A stretch of 64,000 nucleotides of DNA from Aminipila sp032051575 (GTDB lineage: Bacteria; Bacillota; Clostridia; Peptostreptococcales; Anaerovoracaceae). The DNA is taken from assembly GCF_032051575.1 (NCBI RefSeq), contig NZ_DAMBYD010000001.1, forward strand, positions 124,001 to 188,000. Reading direction: 5' to 3'. A model generated the notes under the pieces. The model did no database searches. It was not told the origin of the DNA and was given only the letters and a program-made list of their open reading frames with translations. Position numbers and translations under genes: made by a program. This document shows, piece by piece, positions 24,055 to 31,816 of the stretch; the stretch's first letter is position 1; each line of letters starts with the position of its first letter.

Positions 24055-25326
24055 ATGAAGAAATTACTTTATGTAGCATCCAGTTATGGGCACATACTCA
24101 GTTTTCACATACCTTATATAAAAAAACTGCAAGAGATGAACTTTGAAGTTCATGTGGCAGCTGCAGGAGCATTAGGAAAGATAGGAGCAAATACTACATT
24201 CTCAGATGCACTCAGGGACATTCCAAAGATTGATATTCCGTTTCAAAAGAAAATCTTTTCACCTAAAAATCTTGGCTGTACCCTTGAACTGGTTCAGCTT
24301 ATAAAAAAGGAAAGGTATGATGTCATAAGTGTACATACTTCTTTAGCGGCTTTTTTTGTAAGGCTGGCGGTTATGCTTATAAGAGGCAGTAAGCCCACAG
24401 TAATAAATACGGTACATGGATATTTGTTTGACAAGGACACACCTTTTCTCAAACGAAATATTTTTATTTGTGCAGAAAGAGTAACCATGCTGGCAACAGA
24501 TGTATTAGTTGTGATGAATCAGCAGGACTACGAGATAGCTGAAAAATATCACCTATATAGGAAAAGACTGATTAAAATTCCGGGGGTAGGCATTGATACC
24601 CAGCGCTTTTCAAGAGAAAAAGTTGAAGAGGAGCTTCTTCGTGATGAGATGAACAATGGGAATAGAAATGGTACTGAGGAAAGTGATAGGGACTCGCTCC
24701 GCCGAACAGAACGGTTAAAATTTGGAATTGTTGAGAATGATATTGTTTTAATCTATGCAGCAGAATTTTCAAAACGCAAGAACCAAAGGATGCTTATAGA
24801 AGCCATGTCAGACCTTCCGCCTAATGTTAAATTACTTTTAGCAGGTGAAGGAGAGCAGCTAGAGGAATGCCGAAAATTGACGGAGCATTTTGGTCTGAAT
24901 TTGACGGAACATTTGAAGTCGAAAGGGGAACAGATGGGAAGCAAATCTTCTAATCATGGGAACAGAGTACTCTTTTTAGGGCATGTAAAGAATCTAGAGT
25001 CGTATTATTATCTATCGGATATTTGTGTGTCAGCCAGCAGAAGTGAGGGGCTGCCTTTTAATATCATGGAAGCTATGTCCATGGGGCTGCCAATTGTAGC
25101 TACAAATGTGAAGGGCCATCAGGATTTAGTGGAAGAAGGAGTCAATGGTTATCTATATGATTATGATGGTATAGAAGGCTATGTTGAAGTAATAAAGTGG
25201 TTAATAAAAGAGCATGGAAGCTTGCGAAATAACACTGATATATCAAAAAACAACGTTATAAAAGCACGAGAGTATAGTTTAGATAATGTGATAAATGAAG
25301 TACTAAATGTGTATAGTGAGGTATAA
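24055..25326 (+). CDS. Glycosyltransferase family 4 protein (EpsD-like)
   Basis: 423 residues, GT-B fold. The N-terminal domain opens M-K-K-L-L-Y-V-A-S-S-Y-G-H-I, typical of capsule/EPS GT4 enzymes, with S-V-H-T-S-L-A-A-F and N-T-V-H-G-Y. The C-terminal domain has Y-A-A-E-F-S-K-R-K-N-Q, L-A-G-E-G-E, S-A-S-R-S-E-G-L-P-F-N-I-M-E-A-M-S-M-G-L-P-I with the family's E-x7-E pair. Residues ~200-225 and ~275-300 are polar, Asn/Glu/Ser-rich insertions not usual for the family and probably surface loops. The start codon touches the stop of the preceding fragment. Sugar specificity unknown. Confidence 0.84.
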   Translation: MKKLLYVASSYGHILSFHIPYIKKLQEMNFEVHVAAAGALGKIGANTTFSDALRDIPKIDIPFQKKIFSPKNLGCTLELVQLIKKERYDVISVHTSLAAFFVRLAVMLIRGSKPTVINTVHGYLFDKDTPFLKRNIFICAERVTMLATDVLVVMNQQDYEIAEKYHLYRKRLIKIPGVGIDTQRFSREKVEEELLRDEMNNGNRNGTEESDRDSLRRTERLKFGIVENDIVLIYAAEFSKRKNQRMLIEAMSDLPPNVKLLLAGEGEQLEECRKLTEHFGLNLTEHLKSKGEQMGSKSSNHGNRVLFLGHVKNLESYYYLSDICVSASRSEGLPFNIMEAMSMGLPIVATNVKGHQDLVEEGVNGYLYDYDGIEGYVEVIKWLIKEHGSLRNNTDISKNNVIKAREYSLDNVINEVLNVYSEV

Positions 25327-25357
25327 ATCCGCTTTGGTTATGAAAGGAAAGTGAACC

Positions 25358-25420
25358 ATGAGAACAAGCATAATTGGAAATCTTGATACTCAGGTATGAA
25401 AAATGCTTTGGTTGGATGAA
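25358..25420 (+). pseudogene. Duplicated 5' end of rmlD (remnant)
   Basis: ATG 25358 with GAAAGGAAA upstream encodes M-R-T-S-I-I-G-N-L-D-T-Q-V and then TGA. The intact rmlD at 28167 begins M-G-A-S-V-I-G-N-L-D-S-Q-V, and DNA similarity continues a little beyond the stop. It is a recombination scar from duplication, or from replacement of the region between the copies. The rest of 25421-25586 holds only the rml promoter. Confidence 0.7.
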
Positions 25421-25509
25421 GAAGATGCAAATGATAAGAACAACAATGAAATATAAATATATCAGGGCATGAAAAGGTGTAAAAATCAGTCGATTATTTA
25501 ATCAATATA

Positions 25510-25518
25510 TGTTATAAT
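25510..25518 (+). promoter_or_regulatory. Extended -10 promoter of the rml operon
   Basis: TG-T-TATAAT (25510-25518) is an extended -10 element; the region at the -35 distance (around 25490) is a poor match. It lies about 68 bases before the rmlA ATG. Confidence 0.5.
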
Positions 25519-25586
25519 GAACAGATATTTGCCATGAATGAGACAAGTATATATTTTACTAAAAAAGAACAAGAAAGGATTTTGTT

Positions 25587-26474
25587 ATGAAAGGCATAGT
25601 TTTAGCTGGTGGCAGTGGTACAAGACTGTATCCGCTTACCATGGTTACATCAAAGCAATTGTTACCTGTATATGACAAACCAATGATATATTATCCTTTG
25701 TCAACTTTAATGCTGGCAGGAATAAAGGACATCTTGATTATATCCACTCCACAGGATTTGCCTAACTTTGAAAGACTCTTAGGAAATGGAAACAAATATG
25801 GAATTAATTTATCCTACAAAGTACAGCCTTCACCAGATGGACTGGCACAGGCATTTATATTGGGTGAACAATTTATAAATGGTGATGATTGTGCTATGAT
25901 ACTTGGTGATAATATATTTCATGGTAATGGTTTAACTGTGCAATTAACAAAGGCTGTTAATAATATCAAGGATCATGGTGGAGCTACTGTTTTCGGTTAC
26001 TATGTAAATGACCCAGAACGGTTTGGTGTAGTTGAATTTGATAAAGAAGGAAGAGCGGTTTCATTGGATGAAAAACCAAAAGAACCAAAATCAAACTATG
26101 CGGTAACAGGTCTTTATTTTTATGATAAACAAGTTTGTGAATATACAAAAGCATTAATGCCTTCTGCAAGAGGAGAACTTGAAATAACGGATTTAAATAA
26201 AATTTACCTTGAAAATAATAATTTAGATGTAATAACATTAGGCAGAGGTTATGGCTGGTTAGACACAGGGACTGTAGATAGCCTTGCAGAAGCTGCAGAG
26301 TATGTAAAGGTGATAGAAACAAGGCAGGGATTAAAAATCGCATGTCTTGAAGAAATTGCTTATAAAAATAAATGGATTGATACTAATAAACTGTTAGAAA
26401 GTGCTAAAATGTACGGAAAAAGTGAGTATGGTCAGCACTTGCAGCGGGTAGCTGAAGGGAAAATTATATATTAG
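25587..26474 (+). CDS. rmlA: Glucose-1-phosphate thymidylyltransferase
   Basis: 295 residues, the usual length of RmlA. It converts glucose 1-phosphate and dTTP into dTDP-glucose, the first step to dTDP-L-rhamnose and to dTDP-3-amino-3,6-dideoxyhexoses. The N-terminal G-G-S-G-T-R-L-Y-P-L-T nucleotide-binding loop, K-Q-L-L-P-V-Y-D-K-P-M-I-Y-Y-P, L-G-D-N-I-F-H-G, and G-W-L-D-T-G-T near residue 225 are all intact. First gene of rmlACBD; AAGG precedes the ATG. Confidence 0.96.
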   Translation: MKGIVLAGGSGTRLYPLTMVTSKQLLPVYDKPMIYYPLSTLMLAGIKDILIISTPQDLPNFERLLGNGNKYGINLSYKVQPSPDGLAQAFILGEQFINGDDCAMILGDNIFHGNGLTVQLTKAVNNIKDHGGATVFGYYVNDPERFGVVEFDKEGRAVSLDEKPKEPKSNYAVTGLYFYDKQVCEYTKALMPSARGELEITDLNKIYLENNNLDVITLGRGYGWLDTGTVDSLAEAAEYVKVIETRQGLKIACLEEIAYKNKWIDTNKLLESAKMYGKSEYGQHLQRVAEGKIIY

Positions 26475-26492
26475 TGTAATTGGGAGCGGAAA

Positions 26493-27053
26493 ATGAAAGT
26501 TATAGAAACTAAAATTGAAGGTGTCTATATTGTAGAGCCGAAAGTATTCGGAGATGAACGAGGATGGTTTATGGAAACCTACTCCAAAATAAAAACACCA
26601 CAAATCGCGTGTGAATTTGTACAGGACAATCAATCTTTTTCTAAAGAAAAAGGAACGCTAAGAGGAATACATTTTCAAAATGGTGAGTTCGCACAGGGGA
26701 AGTTAGTTCGTTGTGTGCGTGGAGCAGTATTGGATGTAGCAGTAGATTTAAGAAAAGGGTCTCCTACCTATAAACAGTGGGTGGCAGTAGAGCTTTCAGC
26801 AGAAAATAAAAAACAGTTATTTATGCCAAGAGGATTTGGTCATGCATTTTTGACTCTTACAGAAGATGTTGAATTTGTTTATAAGACGGACAACTATTAC
26901 AACGGACAAAGCGACAGAGGCATTAAGTTTGATGACCCAGAGATAAATGTAATTTGGGATTTAGAAAGATGGGATATAAAAGAACTTATACTTTCCGATA
27001 AAGATAAAAACGCGCCGCTGCTTAAAGACAGTGATTGCAGCTTTGTATATTAG
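26493..27053 (+). CDS. rmlC: dTDP-4-dehydrorhamnose 3,5-epimerase
   Basis: 186 residues, cupin fold. D-E-R-G-W-F-M-E-T-Y, T-L-R-G-I-H-F-Q (active-site His), V-L-D-V-A-V-D-L-R (Asp of the His-Asp dyad) and F-M-P-R-G-F-G-H-A-F-L mark RmlC, which epimerises dTDP-4-keto-6-deoxyglucose at C3 and C5. GGGAGCGG lies before the ATG, 18 bases after rmlA. A terminator-like hairpin directly follows the stop. Confidence 0.95.
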   Translation: MKVIETKIEGVYIVEPKVFGDERGWFMETYSKIKTPQIACEFVQDNQSFSKEKGTLRGIHFQNGEFAQGKLVRCVRGAVLDVAVDLRKGSPTYKQWVAVELSAENKKQLFMPRGFGHAFLTLTEDVEFVYKTDNYYNGQSDRGIKFDDPEINVIWDLERWDIKELILSDKDKNAPLLKDSDCSFVY

Positions 27054-27058
27054 AAGAG

Positions 27059-27085
27059 GGGCAGAAAAAACTGCCCTTTTTATTT
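27059..27085 (+). terminator. Terminator-like hairpin inside the rml operon
   Basis: GGGCAG (27059-27064), a six-A loop, CTGCCC (27071-27076) and then a T-rich tract. It lies between rmlC and rmlB and could lower expression of downstream genes. Confidence 0.65.
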
Positions 27086-27112
27086 GGGTTAGATGATTTT
27101 GGAGGAAAACTT

Positions 27113-28132
27113 ATGAAAATATTAGTAACTGGCGGAGCTGGTTTTATAGGTGGAAATTTTGTGCATTACATGATGAAGGAGCACAAAGAATATGAGATTT
27201 TGTGTGTTGATGCACTTACCTATGCGGGAAACATGGAGACTCTTGCCCCGGTTATGGATAATTCCAAATTTAAATTTGTAAAAGCTGATATAGCAGACAG
27301 AGCAGCAATTTACAAGATATTTCAGGAAGAAAAACCAGACATAGTTGTGAACTTTGCGGCTGAAAGCCATGTAGACAGATCTATAGAAGAGCCTGAGCTC
27401 TTTTTAAGAACAAATGTGATGGGAACACAGGTAATGCTTGATGCCTGTAGAAAATACGGCATTCAAAGATATCATCAGGTATCCACAGATGAAGTGTATG
27501 GTGACTTGCCACTTGACAGAACAGACCTTTTCTTTACAGAAGAAACTCCTATTCAAACATCAAGCCCATATAGTGCTTCAAAGGCTAGTGCAGATCTTTT
27601 GGTACAGGCATATTATAGAACTTTTAAAGTGCCAGTAACCATTTCAAGATGTTCAAATAACTATGGACCATATCATTTCCCTGAGAAGCTGATTCCACTT
27701 ATGATTGCAAATGCATTAAATGGTAAATCTCTTCCTGTATATGGGAGAGGAGAAAATGTCAGAGACTGGCTTTATGTAGAAGACCATTGCAGAGCAATTG
27801 ACATGATTGTTCATAAGGGCACTGTTGGAGAAGTTTATAATATTGGTGGACACAATGAACGAACTAATTTGGAAGTGGTAAAGACTATTATCAGAGAACT
27901 TGGGGTTAGTGAAGAATTGATTACTTATGTAACAGACAGAGCTGGTCATGACTTAAGGTATGCTATTGATCCTACCAAGATTCACCATGAACTTGGATGG
28001 CTGCCGACTACAACATTTGATAATGGCATAAAGAAAACGATTACATGGTATCTTGATAACAGGGAATGGTGGGAAAATATTATAAGCGGTGAATATCAAG
28101 ATTACTATGAAAAAATGTATCATAATAGGTAA
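27113..28132 (+). CDS. rmlB: dTDP-glucose 4,6-dehydratase
   Basis: 339 residues from ATG 27113 (GGAGG upstream); the in-frame sequence before it overlaps rmlC and the hairpin and is not coding. NAD-binding G-G-A-G-F-I-G-G, the catalytic S-T-D-E-V-Y-G (Thr-Asp-Glu), Y-S-A-S-K-A-S-A-D (Tyr-x3-Lys) and N-N-Y-G-P-Y-H-F-P-E-K-L-I-P identify RmlB. Its product dTDP-4-keto-6-deoxyglucose feeds both RmlC/RmlD and the FdtA/FdtB-type pair at 41.4-42.9 kb. Confidence 0.96.
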   Translation: MKILVTGGAGFIGGNFVHYMMKEHKEYEILCVDALTYAGNMETLAPVMDNSKFKFVKADIADRAAIYKIFQEEKPDIVVNFAAESHVDRSIEEPELFLRTNVMGTQVMLDACRKYGIQRYHQVSTDEVYGDLPLDRTDLFFTEETPIQTSSPYSASKASADLLVQAYYRTFKVPVTISRCSNNYGPYHFPEKLIPLMIANALNGKSLPVYGRGENVRDWLYVEDHCRAIDMIVHKGTVGEVYNIGGHNERTNLEVVKTIIRELGVSEELITYVTDRAGHDLRYAIDPTKIHHELGWLPTTTFDNGIKKTITWYLDNREWWENIISGEYQDYYEKMYHNR

Positions 28133-28166
28133 AGTATAGAAGGGATAAGAAAAAGGAGAGATAAAT

Positions 28167-29087
28167 TTGGGAGCCAGCGTAATTGGAAATCTTGATTCTC
28201 AAGTGTGGAATATGCTTGGAATAACACCAAAAACTGTAGAGCAAAAAATTTTGGTAACGGGAGTAACAGGTCAACTTGGATATGATGTTTGCAGAGAACT
28301 TAAAAGACGAAACATTACTTATATTGGTGCAAGCAGTGCAGATTTTGACATAACGATTAAAGAAAAAACAAGAACTTTTATAAAGCAATATAATCCAACT
28401 GCGATTATTCATTGCAGTGCATATACAGCAGTAGATAAAGCCGAAGATGAACCTGAAAAATGTTTTTCAGTAAATGAAGGCGGAACACGTAATATAGCTG
28501 AAGTTTGTAAAGAACTTGACTGCAAGATGATTTATATAAGTACTGATTATGTGTTTCCGGGTACAGGGGAGCAGCCTTATAAAGTTGAAGATCAAACAGC
28601 ACCTCAAAACACTTATGGAAAAAGTAAATTGGCAGGTGAAGAGGCAGTAAAACAACTTTTAGAAAAATACTTCATTGTAAGGATTTCTTGGGTTTTTGGG
28701 GAAAACGGTAATAATTTTGTAAAAACCATGCTTAGGATAGGTAAAGATAAAGAAGAAATCAATGTGGTAGGCGATCAGGTAGGGAGTCCTACTTATACAG
28801 CTGATTTAGCCCCACTTTTATGTGATATGATTATGTCAGATAGATATGGGGTTTATCATGCTACCAATGAAGGCTTTTGTTCATGGACCGAATTTGCAGA
28901 GGGAATTTTCAAAAATGCAGGATATAAAACGAAAGTGAATCATATAACAACAGAGGAGTATACAACAAAAGCAGTAAGACCTAAAAACTCAAGAATGAGT
29001 AAACTTGAGCTAGAGGAAAATGGGTTTAAGAAGTTACCTGCTTGGCAGGATGCAGTAAGACGATTTGTAAAGACTATAAACTTATAA
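28167..29087 (+). CDS. rmlD: dTDP-4-dehydrorhamnose reductase with N-terminal extension
   Basis: 306 residues. The start is TTG 28167 with AAGGAGAG seven bases upstream. The normal RmlD N-terminus (K-I-L-V-T-G-V-T-G-Q-L-G) begins only at residue ~29, after an extra segment containing S-V-I-G-N-L-D-S-Q-V-W-N-M-L-G-I; the same segment occurs as a remnant at 25358. S-T-D-Y-V-F and Y-G-K-S-K-L-A-G-E (Tyr-x3-Lys) show the reductase active site. It completes dTDP-L-rhamnose synthesis. The extension may be a domain boundary left by an ancestral fusion. Confidence 0.93.
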   Translation: MGASVIGNLDSQVWNMLGITPKTVEQKILVTGVTGQLGYDVCRELKRRNITYIGASSADFDITIKEKTRTFIKQYNPTAIIHCSAYTAVDKAEDEPEKCFSVNEGGTRNIAEVCKELDCKMIYISTDYVFPGTGEQPYKVEDQTAPQNTYGKSKLAGEEAVKQLLEKYFIVRISWVFGENGNNFVKTMLRIGKDKEEINVVGDQVGSPTYTADLAPLLCDMIMSDRYGVYHATNEGFCSWTEFAEGIFKNAGYKTKVNHITTEEYTTKAVRPKNSRMSKLELEENGFKKLPAWQDAVRRFVKTINL

Positions 29088-29101
29088 GAATATTGAAAAA
29101 T

Positions 29102-29140
29102 CTAAAGCCTAAGAACATTATTTTCTTGGGCTTTAGTTTG
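29102..29140 (+). terminator. Terminator after rmlD
   Basis: CTAAAGCC-TAAGAA pairs with TTCTT-GGGCTTTAG around a short loop (29102-29136), followed by TTTG; a moderate terminator. Confidence 0.72.
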
Positions 29141-29181
29141 TATTAACTTTAGCGAAAAATAATGATTTTTGAAATAAAATA

Positions 29182-29190
29182 TGTTATACT
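29182..29190 (+). promoter_or_regulatory. Extended -10 promoter before the GT2/ABC exporter block
   Basis: TG-T-TATACT (about 29182-29190), the same extended -10 form as before rmlA; no good -35. It restarts transcription after the rmlD terminator, about 60 bases before the GT2 gene. Confidence 0.45.
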
Positions 29191-29248
29191 ATAGCGATTG
29201 TCTAAATGGCAATAGATAAAATAGCAATGGGAGGAAAGAAAAGTTGAC

Positions 29249-30217
29249 ATGAATGAACAAATTTCGCCAAAAACTCCTTTAGTAAATATAGTTATGGCTA
29301 CTTTTAATCCTAGAATGGATTGGCTGAAAGAGCAGTTACAGTCTTTAAATGAGCAGACTTATAAAAATATAATCATATATATTAGGGATGATTGTTCGGA
29401 TAAAGTCAGCTTAGAGGAGATAAAAGCCTTTATTAAGGAAACTATAACAAATTTTCCTTATAGTATCCAGCAAAATGCCGAAAATATAGGGTCTAACAGA
29501 ACATTTGAAAAGCTTACGGAGCAGGCTGAGGGTCAGTATATTGCTTACTGTGACCAGGATGATATCTGGTTGCCAGAAAAAATTCAAAAGTTGGTAGATT
29601 TTATACAGCAGACTAATAGTCAGTTGGTTTGCAGTGATGTCTACGTAATAGATACAAAGGGCAAGACAAATGCAAATAGCATAACAGGAGCGAGAAAGAG
29701 ACATGTGTTTAAGGAAGGTGGAAATCTTGCCAATGACTTACTGTTTAGAAATTTTGTTATAGGTTGCACTATGTTGATGCCAACTAAGCTAGCGAAAGAT
29801 GCCATGCCATTTGTAGAGGATATGGTACATGACCATTATCTTGCACTATACGCATCAACAAAGGGCAGCATAGACGTATATAAAGAAAATCTGATAAGAT
29901 ATAGAATTCACGAAAGCAATCAGACAAATATACTTTCGAAGGTTTCAAATAAGGCGACTTATTATCAAGTACGTATAAAGCCGTATTTGAGGCGGATGGA
30001 GCAGCTTAAGAAAAGATTTGATATTAAGGAGCTGGATGAGGCTTACGAGTGGGCTCAGGCCAGAGAAGTGTACTATCAGAATAAGAGTAGTAGTAAGGCT
30101 TTGTGGCATTTGAGACATTTAGATAAAAATACAACAATTTTTGAACTTGTAATGCTTAGAATGCCAAGTTCTGTATTTAACAGTGTTTTGACATGGATAC
30201 AAAGAGGGAAAGTATAA
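29249..30217 (+). CDS. Glycosyltransferase family 2 (RgpB-like rhamnosyltransferase)
   Basis: 322 residues. V-M-A-T-F-N-P opens the GT-A domain; I-R-D-D-C-S-D and Y-C-D-Q-D-D-I-W-L-P-E-K (the D-x-D region) match streptococcal RgpB/RfbN-type rhamnosyltransferases, and H-D-H-Y-L-A-L-Y-A carries the likely catalytic base. GGGAGG lies upstream. Directly after rmlACBD and before Wzm/Wzt, it is a good candidate for a dTDP-rhamnose-using enzyme working on the ABC-exported glycan; specificity is inferred. Confidence 0.83.
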   Translation: MNEQISPKTPLVNIVMATFNPRMDWLKEQLQSLNEQTYKNIIIYIRDDCSDKVSLEEIKAFIKETITNFPYSIQQNAENIGSNRTFEKLTEQAEGQYIAYCDQDDIWLPEKIQKLVDFIQQTNSQLVCSDVYVIDTKGKTNANSITGARKRHVFKEGGNLANDLLFRNFVIGCTMLMPTKLAKDAMPFVEDMVHDHYLALYASTKGSIDVYKENLIRYRIHESNQTNILSKVSNKATYYQVRIKPYLRRMEQLKKRFDIKELDEAYEWAQAREVYYQNKSSSKALWHLRHLDKNTTIFELVMLRMPSSVFNSVLTWIQRGKV

Positions 30218-30245
30218 AAAATTAAAGAAAAAAAGAGGAAATATA

Positions 30246-31019
30246 ATGCACTATTTAGCAGTGTTTAATAAATACAAATTTCTTTTATCACAACTTGTGG
30301 CAAGAGATTTTAAAACTAAATATAAAAGAAGTATATTAGGTGTTTTGTGGAGTTTATTAAATCCATTATTAATTATGATAGTTCAATATATGGTGTTTAG
30401 TGAACTGTTCAGATGGGATATTGATAATTTTGCAGTATATCTTTTATCTGGTACAGTTATGTTTAACTTCTTTCAAGAGTCCACAAGCCAAGCTTTATTA
30501 TCTATTACAGGAAATTCAACATTAATAACAAAAGTATATGTTCCAATGTATATTTTCCCGTTGTCAAAAGTGATTTCTTCATGCATCAACTTGGGGTTTT
30601 CTTTAATTGCACTATTTGCAATTGTTTTAATACAGGGACTACCTTTTAATATTTATTATTTCTTAATTCCATATAGTGTTTTATGTATGCTTTTATTTTC
30701 AATTGGCATGAGTTTTATACTTGCGTCAATGATGGTTTATTTTAGAGATACACAGTTTTTGTATGGAGTAGCCTTGACTGCGTGGTCATATTTAACCCCG
30801 TTGTTTTACCCAGAAACAATTTTGCCAGAAAAATTTATGATTTTTATGCAATGTAATCCAATGTATCATTTTATTAGATATGTAAGGAATATTATTTTAG
30901 ATGGAAGTCTACCTACCATGAGAGCACACATATTGTGCTTAATATTTGCTGTGATTCCTTGTATGATTGGTATGCTAATATTTAACAAAGCGAAGAAGAA
31001 TTTTATTTTAAACATTTAG
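30246..31019 (+). CDS. wzm: ABC-2 type glycan exporter, membrane subunit
   Basis: 257 residues with six predicted membrane helices and the ABC-2 signature near the start, R-D-F-K-T-K-Y-K-R-S-I-L-G-V-L-W-S-L-L-N-P, and L-T-P-L-F-Y-P-E in the second half. It is the Wzm/TagG-type permease that pairs with the next gene to move lipid-linked polysaccharide across the plasma membrane. GAGGAAA precedes the ATG; the ATPase gene starts 8 bases after its stop. Confidence 0.92.
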   Translation: MHYLAVFNKYKFLLSQLVARDFKTKYKRSILGVLWSLLNPLLIMIVQYMVFSELFRWDIDNFAVYLLSGTVMFNFFQESTSQALLSITGNSTLITKVYVPMYIFPLSKVISSCINLGFSLIALFAIVLIQGLPFNIYYFLIPYSVLCMLLFSIGMSFILASMMVYFRDTQFLYGVALTAWSYLTPLFYPETILPEKFMIFMQCNPMYHFIRYVRNIILDGSLPTMRAHILCLIFAVIPCMIGMLIFNKAKKNFILNI

Positions 31020-31027
31020 AGGCGAAG

Positions 31028-31750
31028 ATGATAGAGATAAGTAATGTAAGTATGTGCTATAAAGTACAACGTGAGAATATAAAAAGCTTAAAAGAATATG
31101 TTGTTAATGTAATAAAAGGCAAGGTGACTTATGACGAATTTTGCGCTTTAGATAACATTAACATTAACATAGGTAAGGGTGAAGTTTGTGGAATTATTGG
31201 TAGCAATGGTGCAGGAAAAAGTACATTATTGAAATTAATCGCGGGAGTATTAGCACCAACAACAGGCGAAATTTCCGTAAAAGGGACAATTGCACCTATG
31301 TTAGAATTAGGTGCAGGGTTTGATCAAGATTTAACAGCAAGAGAGAATATTTATCTAAATGGGGCGATTTTAGGATATAGCAAGGAATTTTTAGATAGTA
31401 AATATAATAGTATTGTTGATTTTTCAGAGTTGCATAGCTTTATGGAACAGCCTATCCGAACTTTTTCGTCCGGAATGATGATGAGATTAGCTTTTTCAAT
31501 TGCCACAATTATTGAACCGGAAATTTTAATTGTTGATGAAATTCTTTCAGTTGGGGATGCTCACTTTGCCGAAAAAAGCAGTAAAAGAATGAAAGAACTA
31601 ATGTCAGGAGGAACCACTGTTATAATGGTTTCACATGTTTTACAGCAGATTGAGGATATATGCGATCGAGTTATATGGCTAGAAAACGGTAAGATTGTGT
31701 TAGAGGGTGAGTCAATGGAAGTATGCAATGCATACCGTTCTAAGTTATAA
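31028..31750 (+). CDS. wzt: ABC glycan exporter, ATP-binding subunit (short Wzt)
   Basis: 240 residues: Walker A G-S-N-G-A-G-K-S-T, the Wzt/TagH feature A-P-M-L-E-L-G-A-G-F, signature F-S-S-G-M-M-M-R-L-A, Walker B I-L-I-V-D-E-I-L and H-loop M-V-S-H. The protein stops at the end of the nucleotide-binding domain. Wzt proteins that recognise a capped non-reducing end have ~150-200 more residues forming a carbohydrate-binding module; here there is none, so export is probably coupled to chain synthesis without cap recognition. Confidence 0.93.
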   Translation: MIEISNVSMCYKVQRENIKSLKEYVVNVIKGKVTYDEFCALDNININIGKGEVCGIIGSNGAGKSTLLKLIAGVLAPTTGEISVKGTIAPMLELGAGFDQDLTARENIYLNGAILGYSKEFLDSKYNSIVDFSELHSFMEQPIRTFSSGMMMRLAFSIATIIEPEILIVDEILSVGDAHFAEKSSKRMKELMSGGTTVIMVSHVLQQIEDICDRVIWLENGKIVLEGESMEVCNAYRSKL

Positions 31751-31816
31751 AATTAGAGAGACTTAAATATAGCGAAAGAATTGAAATAATCCAAAATATA
31801 ATCTAAGGAGAAGATT

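Noticed and set aside
25984..26343. Minus-strand 119-codon Leu-rich frame inside rmlA
   Set aside because: rmlA is unmistakable on the plus strand and the antisense frame has low-complexity Leu/His composition.
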